DNA of 64,000 bases from Tateyamaria sp. ANG-S1 (GCF_000814025.1 NZ_JWLL01000006.1:186001-250000), one strand, 5' to 3'; counted from the first letter of the stretch, positions 18,674 through 27,501 are shown. Numbers and translations: made by a program. The notes: generated by a model from the sequence alone, not told the origin.

Positions 18674-20074
18674 TTAGCTGGCCATGCGCTCTTCGAAGCT
18701 CAGGCCGATGAAGCTGGGGGTGTGATCGCCCAAGCCCACGACCTTGTTCGTGCTGCGATCATCGCGTGACGACGACGAACGGCTGCGGCTGGAAGAGGAG
18801 CGGCTGCGGGATGGCTTCGTCTCTTCGCTGGTCGCTGTGGTTTCTACCGTCTCTTCGGTTTTCGAAGAGGACCGGCTGCGTGTGGACTTCGGTTTGTCTT
18901 CTTTCTCGTCTGCCGGTTTCGACGATTTCACCGGGTTGTCGAGGCGCGGGATTTCCTTCTGGATCAGCTTTTCGACGGCATCGAACTGCTTTTCATCGCG
19001 CGGCACGCAGATGGTGATCGCCTTGCCCTCACGACCTGCGCGGCCCGTCCGGCCAATACGGTGCACGTAGTCCTCGGGGTGGCCGGGGACGTCGAAGTTG
19101 AACACGTGACTGACCGACGGCACATCAAGCCCGCGAGCGGCCACGTCAGAGGCCACCAGGATACGCAGCTCACCATTGCGGAACCCTTCGAGCGTGCGGG
19201 TCCGTTGTGACTGGTCGAGATCGCCGTGGATCGGGGCCGCGTCATATTTGTATTTTTTCAAAGACTTGGCTACGATATCTACATCCGTCTTGCGGTTGCA
19301 GAAGATGATCCCGTTGGTCAGCTTCTCGCCCTCGGCGTCGATCAGGCCGCGCAGCACTTTGCGCTTTTCCGATGCCTCGCGGTCCTTGCGCGAGCCTTTG
19401 AACATGACCACACCCTGTTCAATCGTCTCGGATGCGGTGGCTTGGCGGGCCACTTCGATGCGTTCGGGGTTCGACAGGAAAGTGTTTGTGATCCGCTCGA
19501 TCTCGGGCGCCATGGTGGCGGAGAAGAACAGGGTTTGGCGGGTGAACGGCGTCAGGCCGAAGATGCGTTCGATGTCGGGGATGAAGCCCATGTCGAGCAT
19601 CCGGTCGGCTTCGTCCACGACCATGACCTTTACGTCGTTCAGGATCAGCTTGCCACGCTCGAAATGGTCAAGCAGGCGGCCGGGGGTGGCAATCAGAACG
19701 TCGACGCCCTTGTCGATCAGGATGTCCTGTTCCTTGAAGCTGACGCCGCCGATCAGCAGCGCCTTGGACAGCTTCACATACTTGGCGTAGGTGTCGAAGT
19801 TCTCGGCCACCTGTGCTGCCAGTTCGCGCGTGGGACACAGCACAAGGCTGCGCGGCATGCGCGCGCGAGCGCGGCCACGTGCAAGCGCGGTGATGAGAGG
19901 CAGGGTGAAGCTGGCGGTTTTGCCTGTACCAGTTTGGGCGATGCCCAAGACGTCGCGCCCTTCGAGGGCGGCGGGAATCGCGCCTGCCTGAATGGGCGTC
20001 GGGTTTTCATACCCGGCTTCTGCGATGGCTTTCAGGACCTTTGTGTTCAGGTTCAGATCAGAGAATTTTGTCAT
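18674..20074 (-). CDS. DEAD-box ATP-dependent RNA helicase (RhlE-like)
   Basis: A 466-residue DEAD-box helicase that remodels RNA, for example in ribosome assembly or mRNA decay. Visible motifs are the Q motif (PTPIQ, residues 26-30), Walker A AQTGTGKT (46-53), PTRELA (81-86), TPGR (130-133), VDEADRML (153-160), and the HRIGRTGR motif VI. The C-terminal tail is low complexity, rich in Ser, Arg, Lys and Glu, typical of RNA-binding extensions in RhlE-type proteins. The ATG at 20074 was chosen because it begins the family N-terminus MTKFSDLNLN; the frame is open further upstream. Confidence 0.93.
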   Translation of the reverse strand: MTKFSDLNLNTKVLKAIAEAGYENPTPIQAGAIPAALEGRDVLGIAQTGTGKTASFTLPLITALARGRARARMPRSLVLCPTRELAAQVAENFDTYAKYVKLSKALLIGGVSFKEQDILIDKGVDVLIATPGRLLDHFERGKLILNDVKVMVVDEADRMLDMGFIPDIERIFGLTPFTRQTLFFSATMAPEIERITNTFLSNPERIEVARQATASETIEQGVVMFKGSRKDREASEKRKVLRGLIDAEGEKLTNGIIFCNRKTDVDIVAKSLKKYKYDAAPIHGDLDQSQRTRTLEGFRNGELRILVASDVAARGLDVPSVSHVFNFDVPGHPEDYVHRIGRTGRAGREGKAITICVPRDEKQFDAVEKLIQKEIPRLDNPVKSSKPADEKEDKPKSTRSRSSSKTEETVETTATSEETKPSRSRSSSSRSRSSSSRDDRSTNKVVGLGDHTPSFIGLSFEERMAS

Positions 20075-20198
20075 GTATGTCCGTAGGTTGCGGACACTGA
20101 CTTGGCCCGCTGCGTCTGGTGATGTCGGCCCGATTGGCCCAAGTGGAGGCACCGTGCCCCGACATGCTGCGCGTGCATAGCAAAGGTGCCGCGTTCCG

Positions 20199-21151
20199 TC
20201 AAACGGGCGCGTCGGGGAAGTGTTTTGCCAACAGGGCGTCGAGGTTCAGGTCAACCTCGCGCAGCGCCCCGTGTGCTTGAAGCCGTGCGCGCATGTCCGG
20301 GCTATCGCCGATCACTTCGTCGTAAAAGGCGCGCAGGCCGCTCTCTCCGTCGTTGGCTTCGAGATAGTGAAAGAGGTCATGCAAGGTCATGCCCCCGTTT
20401 TCGGGCTTCTTGGCCGGTTTCAACTCGGCGCGGTAAGAGCCCTTGCTGAGCCTGTAGTCGTACGCAGCGCGCCATGCGGTCCATGATGTTGCATGACAAT
20501 GCGCAAGCGCGATGTCCGGCAATTCGACTGCGTTGGGGATGATCTGGTCGTTTTGAAAGGCGTTGTGAATCCGGATCTGGACATCGGGCAGGCTCGTGCG
20601 GACAAAGAGTTTTCCGGCCACGTGACTGAGAAAGCCGCCCGTAAGGTAATCACCGAATGTGGGGTAGATGGCGCGGACCGTTTTTGCGCGGTTTGGCCCT
20701 GCTGGAAGAAACGTCTTGAAGGCGGTGTCTGATCCACCCAGCAACTCCATCGGCCTGACCCGGGCCAGTGTTTGGCCACGGTCCAGAGCGGCCAGGGACT
20801 GCCCGACTGTCAGGTCCGACACAAGGAACTCGTCGGCATCCATGTGAATTCGTCGGCATCCATGTGAATGAGCCAATCAACCTCCGCCCGTCGGTGGTAA
20901 GCATGCGTGGCATTCATGGTTTGCCGGGCCTGATGCTTGACGGGCCGACGTCCGCCCAGCTTTTTCCAATGTGCTGCATCGCAGGTCTGAACGCGCACTT
21001 TAGGATGATCTTTCAGTGGGTTGAAGGCAGCCGGGTTGTCATCATCGAGGTAGATATAGAGCCGATGCGCACCCAGCTCGATGTGATAGGCCGCAAAGCG
21101 CAGAATGTCGGCTGCAGGTGCCAGGATGGTTGCGGACAGTCCCCAGTTCAT
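20199..21151 (-). pseudogene. Glycosyltransferase (family 2 / GT92-like) gene broken by a 20-bp tandem duplication
   Basis: Two minus-strand frames read as one glycosyltransferase. The first (from ATG 21151) begins with a nucleotide-sugar transferase-like N-terminus and reaches DWLIHMDADEF, the metal-binding DxD-type motif. At 20830-20869 a 20-base unit is exactly duplicated in tandem, shifting the frame and ending that product at 20810. The second frame resumes with IHMDADEFLVSDL and runs to 20199. Removing one copy restores a protein of about 312 residues. It overlaps the preceding gene by four bases (ATGA). It is either a recent inactivation, phase variation by slippage, or an assembly error. 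Confidence 0.85.
20830..20869. repeat. Exact 20-bp tandem duplication inside glycosyltransferase gene
   Basis: The unit tcgtcggcatccatgtgaat occurs at 20830-20849 and again at 20850-20869 without a mismatch. It covers the codons of the catalytic HMDADEF motif on the minus strand. Because 20 is not a multiple of three it shifts the reading frame. Confidence 0.95.
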
Positions 21152-21885
21152 TCAATTGCCTTGTATGCTTGCATACGCGCGAAGACGGTTGCGCGGTCGT
21201 TCATCAGCATGCGGAGCATGCGCATGGCGAGGGGCCGCATCGTCCTTTCGCGTTCCGCGAGTTGCCACAGGCGGGCCAACAGAACCTTGTCGAGGTCGCC
21301 CTTTTCGATGGAATAGGGCGGCATGTCGAGGCCGAGAGGCGGGCGGTGTTTGTGGCGGACGAATTTCATCTTTTCATGCCCTGGCTTGCCAGTGCACCTG
21401 CGTTCGCTGTCGTGCAATTTGATCAGATCAAACAGGGTTGACAGCCCCATGCCAAGTGCGCGTTGATCCCCGGTTTCGCCGCAATCCGCGAAAGTGGTGG
21501 TTGCAGAGATCAGCCACCTGACACTTAGCGTATCAGCGAGTTTTCTGCCTTCCTCGCGCCATATGCGGAAGAACAGAGGCATGGCGGCGGGGGGTGGTTT
21601 ATTGCGCCGTGATATTGCGATGAGCAGCGCGTGAAGGTGAAGAATTTGCGGCGCACCTTCGAATTCTTTCTGCAATTCCAGATGCTTGCGTCGAATGTCG
21701 TAGCGAGGCGTATCCGAGTATTTCAGCGTTGCGGCTGGTACGGTGCGGTCCCAGAGTGGTGTCAGATCAGAGGTCAGAGGCGGCAAAAGATCAGCGGCAT
21801 TTTCAAAGGGACGCTGCCGCCTTTCCAGGAACCTCATGAGCGAGACATAGTCGCCAGGATAGATTGAGCTTTCGTCTGCGCCCAT
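21148..21885 (-). CDS. Conserved-looking protein of unknown function
   Basis: A 245-residue soluble protein, rich in Arg and Leu, with no signal peptide or membrane helix. I see no catalytic motif. Segments such as IYPGDYVSLMRFLERRQRPF and LFFRIWREEGRKLADTLSVRWLISA suggest an all-helical fold. It begins four bases after the prfC stop and its own stop overlaps the glycosyltransferase pseudogene start, so the three genes form one transcription unit. The pairing suggests a role with the glycosyltransferase, but that is inference only. Confidence 0.65.
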   Translation of the reverse strand: MGADESSIYPGDYVSLMRFLERRQRPFENAADLLPPLTSDLTPLWDRTVPAATLKYSDTPRYDIRRKHLELQKEFEGAPQILHLHALLIAISRRNKPPPAAMPLFFRIWREEGRKLADTLSVRWLISATTTFADCGETGDQRALGMGLSTLFDLIKLHDSERRCTGKPGHEKMKFVRHKHRPPLGLDMPPYSIEKGDLDKVLLARLWQLAERERTMRPLAMRMLRMLMNDRATVFARMQAYKAIE

Positions 21886-21889
21886 CCGC

Positions 21890-23500
21890 CTAGACCATCA
21901 TTTCCTTTGTGGCACTGAGCGTAATGTCGGGGTAATCCCGCGCCACGCGGTCGATGTCCCATTGCAGGCGGGTGAGGTAGACGATGTCGCCATCGTGGTC
22001 GTGACTGATGTGCTGCTTGTTACTTTCTGTAAATTTATCAACGGCTTGTTTGTCACCGCTCACCCAGCGGGCAGAGGTGAATTGAGATTGTTCGAACCGC
22101 ACGGGCAGTCCGTATTCCAACTCGATCCGGCTGGCGAGCACCTCGAATTGCAGCGCGCCCACGACGCCGACGATAAAGCCCGAGCCGATGGACGGTTTGA
22201 AAACCTTGGCAGCGCCTTCCTCTGCAAATTGCATCAGCGCCTTTTCCAGATGTTTCGCCTTGAGCGGATCACCGGCACGGACGCCTTGCAAGAGTTCAGG
22301 CGCAAAGCTGGGAATACCCGTAACACGCAAAGCTTCACCTTCGGTTAACGTGTCGCCGATGCGCAGTTGGCCGTGGTTCGGGATGCCGATGATATCGCCG
22401 GCCCATGCTTCTTCCGCAAGCTCACGGTCGGAGGCGAGGAACATGACCGGGTTCGAGATCGCCATGGGTTTTTTGGACCGGACATGGGTCAGTTTCATGC
22501 CTCGTTTGAAGTGGCCCGACGCCATGCGGAGGAAAGCTACGCGGTCGCGGTGCTTGGGGTCCATGTTGGCCTGCACTTTGAAGACAAAGCCGGAAACCTT
22601 TGATTCTTCGGGCGAAATCTGGCGGGGCTCCGCGGATTGCACCTGCGGTTCGGGGCCGTAGTTCGCGATGCCATCCATCAGTTCCTTGACGCCGAAGGAG
22701 TTGATGGCGGAGCCGAACCATATGGGAGTGAGCGTGCCCTGGAGCATCGCCTCAGGGTCCAGCGGGGGCAGCAGCTCGCGCGCCATTTCCAGCTCTTCGC
22801 GGAGTTGGTTCAGTTGTGCTTCGGGCACGTGGTCAGCGAGCTTGGGATCGTCCAAGCCATTGATTTCAATGCTTTCCGCGACCTTGTTGCGGTCGGCGCG
22901 GTCCATCAGCTCCAGCCGGTCGCGTAGGATGTCGTAGCAGCCGATGAAGTCGCGGCCCATGCCGATGGGCCATGACGCAGGCGTCACGTCGATGGCCAGG
23001 TTTTCCTGAATTTCGTCAATGATCTCAAAGACGTCGCGGCTTTCGCGGTCCATCTTGTTGCAAAACGTCAGGATCGGCAGGTCGCGCAGGCGGCAGACCT
23101 CGAACAGCTTTTGGGTCTGGCTCTCAACCCCCTTGGCCCCGTCGATGACCATGATCGCGGCGTCCACTGCGGTGAGCGTGCGATAGGTGTCTTCGGAGAA
23201 GTCGGAGTGGCCGGGCGTATCCACAAGATTGAACCGGAACGTGTTGGTTTTACTTGTGAAATCGAAGGACATGGCGGAGGCGGAGACCGAGATGCCGCGG
23301 TCTTTTTCCATCGCCATGAAGTCAGAACGGGTGCGCCGTGCCTCGCCCTTGGCCCGCACCTGTCCGGCCATCTGGATGGCGCCGCCAAACAGAAGGAATT
23401 TCTCGGTCAGGGTCGTCTTGCCCGCGTCGGGGTGCGAGATGATCGCGAAGGTGCGGCGGCGGGCGATTTCGGGGGGCAATGCGGGGCGATTGTCTAGCAT
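21890..23500 (-). CDS. prfC: Peptide chain release factor 3
   Basis: A 536-residue RF3, the translational GTPase that removes RF1 and RF2 from the ribosome after termination. The G1 motif SHPDAGKTT is at residues 22-30, with VDTPGHSDF (G3) and CNKMDR (G4) following. The length and the C-terminal domains (translation factor domain 2 and the RF3-specific domain with VGALQFEVLASRIELEYG) are normal. The ATG at 23500 faces a divergent gene at 23671 across a region with 15-base direct repeats. Confidence 0.96.
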   Translation of the reverse strand: MLDNRPALPPEIARRRTFAIISHPDAGKTTLTEKFLLFGGAIQMAGQVRAKGEARRTRSDFMAMEKDRGISVSASAMSFDFTSKTNTFRFNLVDTPGHSDFSEDTYRTLTAVDAAIMVIDGAKGVESQTQKLFEVCRLRDLPILTFCNKMDRESRDVFEIIDEIQENLAIDVTPASWPIGMGRDFIGCYDILRDRLELMDRADRNKVAESIEINGLDDPKLADHVPEAQLNQLREELEMARELLPPLDPEAMLQGTLTPIWFGSAINSFGVKELMDGIANYGPEPQVQSAEPRQISPEESKVSGFVFKVQANMDPKHRDRVAFLRMASGHFKRGMKLTHVRSKKPMAISNPVMFLASDRELAEEAWAGDIIGIPNHGQLRIGDTLTEGEALRVTGIPSFAPELLQGVRAGDPLKAKHLEKALMQFAEEGAAKVFKPSIGSGFIVGVVGALQFEVLASRIELEYGLPVRFEQSQFTSARWVSGDKQAVDKFTESNKQHISHDHDGDIVYLTRLQWDIDRVARDYPDITLSATKEMMV

Positions 23501-23546
23501 GAGCGCCGTATATCGGGGGGCGTCAAAGGGGGCAACACCGGGGTGT

Positions 23547-23583
23547 CACCCCCTGTGCACCATGCGTACACCCCCTGTGCACC
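23547..23583. promoter_or_regulatory. Paired 15-bp direct repeats, possible operator
   Basis: CACCCCCTGTGCACC occurs at 23547-23561 and at 23569-23583, exactly 22 bases (about two helical turns) apart. Each copy contains the six-base palindrome GTGCAC. They lie in the divergent gap between prfC and the BrnA-like gene. Same-face spacing is the usual arrangement for cooperative binding by a dimeric regulator such as a ribbon-helix-helix protein. Confidence 0.5.
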
Positions 23584-23670
23584 GGGAGCGCACGCATGGC
23601 TCAGGATGCATTAAGGATTTGGTGACAGTCTTGCGCGTGACCGACACGACCCAACGCATGAGGTGTAGCA

Positions 23671-24045
23671 ATGTGGGGACCAAAGAATAAGGCGCAGCTT
23701 GATCTGCAAGTGACCCTGGACCGTCATCAGGACGCGATGCGTCGCACGCATATCGAGGACTCGATCCCGATGGCCTGGAACGGACTTGACAGTTTTGATG
23801 GTGTGGCACCGCACAAGACGCGGGTGACCATTCGGCTGGATGCCGACATGGTGAAGTGGTTTCGCAAGCTGGGTCCAAATTATTCGCAACGGATGAATGA
23901 TGTTTTGCGCATCTATTGGTCTGCGCTGATGGGCGGCCAGATCAGCGCGTATATCGGAGATGATCCGATGCCGCGGATGCAGTTGGAGATGAACGATTTG
24001 AACCGTCGGCTGAAAGAGCAGAACGCGGAAATGGGGATTACCTGA
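23671..24045 (+). CDS. BrnA antitoxin family protein, orphan
   Basis: A 124-residue protein whose middle (about residues 48-82, HKTRVTIRLDADMVKWFRK then YSQRMNDVLRIYW) matches the BrnA antitoxin / DUF4415 ribbon-helix-helix pattern. In BrnT-BrnA systems the antitoxin follows a BrnT RNase gene, but no BrnT-like frame is next to this one: the gene upstream is divergent prfC and the one downstream is NTF2-like. It is therefore probably a stand-alone DNA-binding regulator. The N-terminal 45 residues and the Gln/Glu-rich tail are outside the family domain. A GAGG ribosome binding site stands seven bases before the ATG. Confidence 0.75.
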   Translation: MWGPKNKAQLDLQVTLDRHQDAMRRTHIEDSIPMAWNGLDSFDGVAPHKTRVTIRLDADMVKWFRKLGPNYSQRMNDVLRIYWSALMGGQISAYIGDDPMPRMQLEMNDLNRRLKEQNAEMGIT

Positions 24046-24060
24046 CGGTACTGCCAAAAA

Positions 24061-24090
24061 CTGACAGTGGGTAGGCGTAGGGTGTATCCT
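24061..24090 (+). promoter_or_regulatory. Candidate sigma-70 type promoter for NTF2-like gene
   Basis: CTGACA (24061-24066) and TATCCT (24085-24090) with an 18-base spacer, ending 23 bases before the ATG at 24114. The fit to TTGACA / TATAAT is five of six and four of six. No other signal explains this 68-base gap. Confidence 0.4.
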
Positions 24091-24113
24091 GTCACCAACG
24101 GAAAGGACACCCC

Positions 24114-24479
24114 ATGTCACTGAACGATGTCGCCAAGGAACTGGTTGCAGGTTGCCGCGAGGGTCGCGAGACCGAAAACCTTGAAAAGCTTTATGCCGCT
24201 GATGTGGTGTCCGTCGAGGCCATGGATATGGGGCAGGGGCGCGAGACCCATGGCCTTGATGGGATCCGGGGCAAACACGCCTGGTGGGACGGCACCTTTG
24301 AGGTGATCGAGGCGGACGTGTCCGATCCGTTCCCGCATGGCGACGACCGCTTTGCCGTGACCTTTGCCGTGAAGGCCAAGAACAAGGAAACCGGCGAGGT
24401 CACCGATATGAACGAGGTGGCCGTCTATCACGTTGCGGATGGCAAGATCACCCGTGAGGAGTTTTTCTACGGGCCGTGA
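24114..24479 (+). CDS. SnoaL-like / NTF2-fold protein
   Basis: A 121-residue protein of the SnoaL-like, nuclear transport factor 2 fold. It shows the usual N-terminal helix, KLYAADVVSVEA strand, and the C-terminal VAVYHVADGKITREEFFYG, which is the hallmark end of many stress-linked SnoaL domains. Members are cyclases, isomerases or binding proteins, so the substrate cannot be assigned. A ribosome binding site (AAAGGA) precedes the ATG. Its stop abuts the stop of the convergent Usp gene with no gap, so no terminator fits between them. Confidence 0.8.
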   Translation: MSLNDVAKELVAGCREGRETENLEKLYAADVVSVEAMDMGQGRETHGLDGIRGKHAWWDGTFEVIEADVSDPFPHGDDRFAVTFAVKAKNKETGEVTDMNEVAVYHVADGKITREEFFYGP

Positions 24480-25319
24480 TCAGGGCCGCGCGATCAGCAC
24501 GTCGCAGGGCGGATCGAGCATGAGGTCCGTGGCCAGCGATCCAAGCAGGCTGCGGGCCGATCCGACCCGCCCGTGGGCGCCCACGGCAAGCAGGTCGACA
24601 TCGCCCAGTTCCACCTTGCTGCGCAGGATGGGCATGGGCGCACCGGGCAGGATTTGGATGTCGCTCATGTGCGATGTGGGCAGCGTTTCGGAGGCGAGCC
24701 AGCTTCGGGCCGAGGCTTCGGCTTCCTTGCGGAAGGATGCTTCGATTGCGTCGCCTGCCGCCTGGGTGCGCGACAGCCGCCCGGCATAGGGCACGTTGAG
24801 CGCGTGGACGGGGTGCAGCTTGGCCTCTGGCGCGATGGAATGGGCCATGCGCAAGGCCGCGCTGCTGGCCGGTGAGAAGTCGCAAGCAGAAACTACGTTT
24901 TCATAGTGGTGGTCGGCCCGGTCTGTGACCAGCAGCACAGGTGTCGAGGTGTGCCGGACGATGCGCTGCATCGTCGTCTCGCGCAAGAGGTCGAGGAAGG
25001 GGCGGACGCGGTGCGTGCCCATGACCAGCAGGTCCACATCCGCAGTACACGCGTGCAGGATGTCGGTGGTTGGGTCGCCGGGTTCGGCCCGGACCGTGAC
25101 ATTCACCCCCACGCAGACAGAGCTCACGAACCGGTCGAGGGCGGCGCGTGTTTTGGCGTGGAGCGTATCAATGACCTCGGCCGGCATGGCGTCGTCCATC
25201 ACCGTCAGCACCGTCAGCGCGGCGCCATGCGCGCGCGCGATATGGGCCGCCCGGCGCACGGCCCGGTCCGAGCGCGTGGACAGGTCGGTTGCCACCAGGA
25301 TCGAGGTCAGTTTGGTCAT
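24480..25319 (-). CDS. Universal stress protein, tandem UspA domains
   Basis: A 279-residue protein made of two UspA domains (about residues 1-132 and 140-279). The second holds the ATP-binding pattern G-x2-G-x9-G-S (GAHGRVGSARSLLGS), so it is likely the ATP-binding type; in the first the corresponding loop is degraded (MGTHRVRPFLDLL). Such tandem proteins respond to energy, redox or oxygen stress. It is a single-gene unit reading toward the NTF2-like gene. The starting ATG at 25319 gives the family N-terminus TSILVATDLS. Confidence 0.9.
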   Translation of the reverse strand: MTKLTSILVATDLSTRSDRAVRRAAHIARAHGAALTVLTVMDDAMPAEVIDTLHAKTRAALDRFVSSVCVGVNVTVRAEPGDPTTDILHACTADVDLLVMGTHRVRPFLDLLRETTMQRIVRHTSTPVLLVTDRADHHYENVVSACDFSPASSAALRMAHSIAPEAKLHPVHALNVPYAGRLSRTQAAGDAIEASFRKEAEASARSWLASETLPTSHMSDIQILPGAPMPILRSKVELGDVDLLAVGAHGRVGSARSLLGSLATDLMLDPPCDVLIARP

Positions 25320-25403
25320 CGAAGTCTCCGTTCCAGATCGTTAAATCCGGTATGGAGCAACGCCCGTCAGAACGGGTTGATCTGCGTCAACCGTGCCGCG
25401 ATT

Positions 25404-26405
25404 TCAGCGGGTGGATGCACGCTTGAGCAGTTCGGCCGCATCGGGCCGGTCGAGAAGTGTTTCGGTCACGTCGAGCCCAGACAGCCCCCCGTCCATATGC
25501 GCCGTGAGACGGGCCGACATCTCGATCGGGACGACCGGTGCGGTGCGGGTGTCGATCAGCAGGGATTCCGCGGCGATCCCCTCGGCATAGATGATCTGGT
25601 GGGTGTCAAAGAGCAGTTCGAAATAATCGACAAAGCCGCCGTCCTGGACCGTTACGCTGTCGCCGTTCACGAGGTGCCGCGCCTTGACCAGCAGTTCGGA
25701 GCGTCCGGCCCCCAGCCGGTCCTTGCGCTGGTAGATGAAGAGCCGGTGGTCGGGTGAGACGATCAGGTCGCGGTCGTTGTTGAGCGTGCCCGCCCGGATG
25801 CGGATGGGGGCGAAGTCACCCGTCGCCCGCACGGTGGACTGGCCGACCCAGCGCACCTCTTGTACGCCGTCATTGCGGGTGAGGACCCGGTCGCCGACGT
25901 CCAGCTCTTCGATCGGTTTCTGGGCTCCGGAGGCCATCGTGATATGGGTGCCGCGGGTGAACCGGGCGCAGGCGAGGTGGGCGAATTTGGTGCGCGCCTC
26001 CTCCCGGTCGATGCCTACGAGGTTGTAGGGTGTGCGTGGGGCGAGTGCCGCGAGCGGCAGCAAGTAGATGTCGGCGATATGGCCGTCGGCATCCACTTCG
26101 ACCAGCACGATGGCGTCGGTGATATGCCCATCCGGCGACATCAGTGTCAGCGCGCAGTCGAGGTGGATGGCCGCTCCCGGCATGCCGCATTCGCTGCCGC
26201 CTGCCACGACCATGTGTGTGGCGTCGCCTGCATGCAGGGCCAGACGTGTGAGGTGGGTATGCGGCGACAGGGTATAGACGTCGTCGAGCATCAATTCGCC
26301 GGCGGGTGCCAGCGCGTCGCCGAGATTCGCACCCTGGCTCACCACAAAGCCGCCGCCGCGATAGACGGGCATGCTTTGCGCAGGCGTGAGGGCGGTGTCG
26401 GTCAT
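25404..26405 (-). CDS. Hint-domain protein 1, nucleophilic Cys replaced
   Basis: A 333-residue protein with an N-terminal beta-rich domain (1-140) and a Hint (hedgehog/intein) domain from about residue 146. Hint landmarks are the ELDVGDRVLT segment (168-176), RAGTLNNDRDLIVSPDHRLF (204-223) and a C-terminal region. In the self-splicing family the domain opens with Cys; here the aligned position reads ARFTRGTHI, with Arg at the nucleophile site and a Cys two residues earlier. There is no extein-like C-part, so it is not an intein. The ATG at 26405 is preferred to a start at 26489, which would add 28 unsupported residues. Confidence 0.8.
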   Translation of the reverse strand: MTDTALTPAQSMPVYRGGGFVVSQGANLGDALAPAGELMLDDVYTLSPHTHLTRLALHAGDATHMVVAGGSECGMPGAAIHLDCALTLMSPDGHITDAIVLVEVDADGHIADIYLLPLAALAPRTPYNLVGIDREEARTKFAHLACARFTRGTHITMASGAQKPIEELDVGDRVLTRNDGVQEVRWVGQSTVRATGDFAPIRIRAGTLNNDRDLIVSPDHRLFIYQRKDRLGAGRSELLVKARHLVNGDSVTVQDGGFVDYFELLFDTHQIIYAEGIAAESLLIDTRTAPVVPIEMSARLTAHMDGGLSGLDVTETLLDRPDAAELLKRASTR

Positions 26406-26540
26406 GTGGAGGCTCGGTGTTACGTCTATGTCTTTTAACGTAGAATTGTGGCGGGGGTCGGTCAACGGTTCGGCGTTTTGCTGGCGCATTGGTGAGCGGG
26501 CCGTTACCTGTTGGGATCAGACGAGACTGGGAGAGTGATC

Positions 26541-27320
26541 ATGGATCTGGGAATTGCTGGCAAGCGGGCGGTTGTGTGTGCGTCGTCCAAGGGATTGGGC
26601 CTGGGTTGTGCGGAGGCGTTGGCTGCGGCGGGTGTGCATCTGGTGATGAATGCGCGCGGGTCGGATGCGCTGGAAGCATCGGCCGAGGCCATTCGCGCGG
26701 CCCATGGGGTTGAGGTTGCGACCGTGGCAGCTGATGTGACGACGGCCGAGGGGCAGGCTGCGTTGATCGAGGCCGCAGGTGACGCGGACATCCTCGTTAA
26801 CAATGCGGGCGGGCCGCCTCCGGGCATGTGGCATGACTGGGACCGGGACGATTTTATTGCGGCCCTTGATGCAAACATGCTTGCCCCCATTGCGCTGATC
26901 AAGGCGCTGGTGCCCGGCATGATGGATCGCGGCTGGGGCCGGGTGGTCAACATCACCTCGCAATCGGTGAAGGCGCCCATTCCGGTGCTGGGCCTGTCCA
27001 ATTCGGCACGTGCGGGGCTGACGGGCTATGTGGCGGGCACGTCGCGTCAGGTGGCGAACAAAGGGGTGACGATCAACAACCTGTTGCCGGGCATTCATGC
27101 CACTGACCGGGCTGATGCGCTCGATGGTGGTGTGATGAAGGCCAAGGGGATCACGCTGGAGGAGGCGCGGGCAGAACGCGCGGCCACGATTCCGGCGGGG
27201 CGCTATGGGACGCGGGAAGAGTTTGGCGCGGCCTGTGCGTTCCTGTGTTCGCAGCATGCCGGGTTCATCGTTGGGCAGAACTTGCTGCTGGATGGCGGGG
27301 CGACTGTCGCCACGATTTAG
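26541..27320 (+). CDS. SDR family oxidoreductase lacking the catalytic Tyr
   Basis: A 259-residue short-chain dehydrogenase. The Rossmann glycine region reads CASSKGLGLGCAEAL and the NNAGGPPPG segment is typical. Where classical SDRs have YxxxK this protein reads LGLSNSARAGL, so the catalytic Tyr and Lys are missing. A subgroup of beta-ketoacyl-ACP-reductase-like SDRs shares this deviation, so it is a family feature and not decay. A ribosome binding site (GGGAGAG) lies five bases before the ATG. It stands alone between two other transcription units. Confidence 0.85.
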   Translation: MDLGIAGKRAVVCASSKGLGLGCAEALAAAGVHLVMNARGSDALEASAEAIRAAHGVEVATVAADVTTAEGQAALIEAAGDADILVNNAGGPPPGMWHDWDRDDFIAALDANMLAPIALIKALVPGMMDRGWGRVVNITSQSVKAPIPVLGLSNSARAGLTGYVAGTSRQVANKGVTINNLLPGIHATDRADALDGGVMKAKGITLEEARAERAATIPAGRYGTREEFGAACAFLCSQHAGFIVGQNLLLDGGATVATI

Positions 27321-27364
27321 GAGGCCGCGACTGCGCAGGCACACGCGGCCAGTGGCAACGACTG

Positions 27365-27380
27365 CTTTTGTTTGCAAAAG
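27365..27380. other. Palindromic hairpin CTTTTG-N4-CAAAAG
   Basis: Six-base stem (27365-27370 and 27375-27380) with loop TTTG in the 181-base gap between the SDR and alkC-like genes. The rest of that gap shows no clear gene or strong promoter. The hairpin resembles other TTTTGC-type palindromes in this window (28648-28667, 62957-62972). Confidence 0.45.
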
Positions 27381-27501
27381 CTGTCAGCCACACCGTGGAG
27401 TATCTGAGCGCCCCGGTCTGCGATTGCTGTCAAATTCTGTCAGTTTCCCGGGTGTATTCGGGGCGCTGACGCAACCCGTTTTGAAGTGAAGGATAGACCG
27501 C

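Noticed and set aside
23501-23670. A BrnT toxin gene next to the BrnA-like gene
   Set aside because: No frame of the right size (about 90 codons) or pattern is present in the gap or after the gene.
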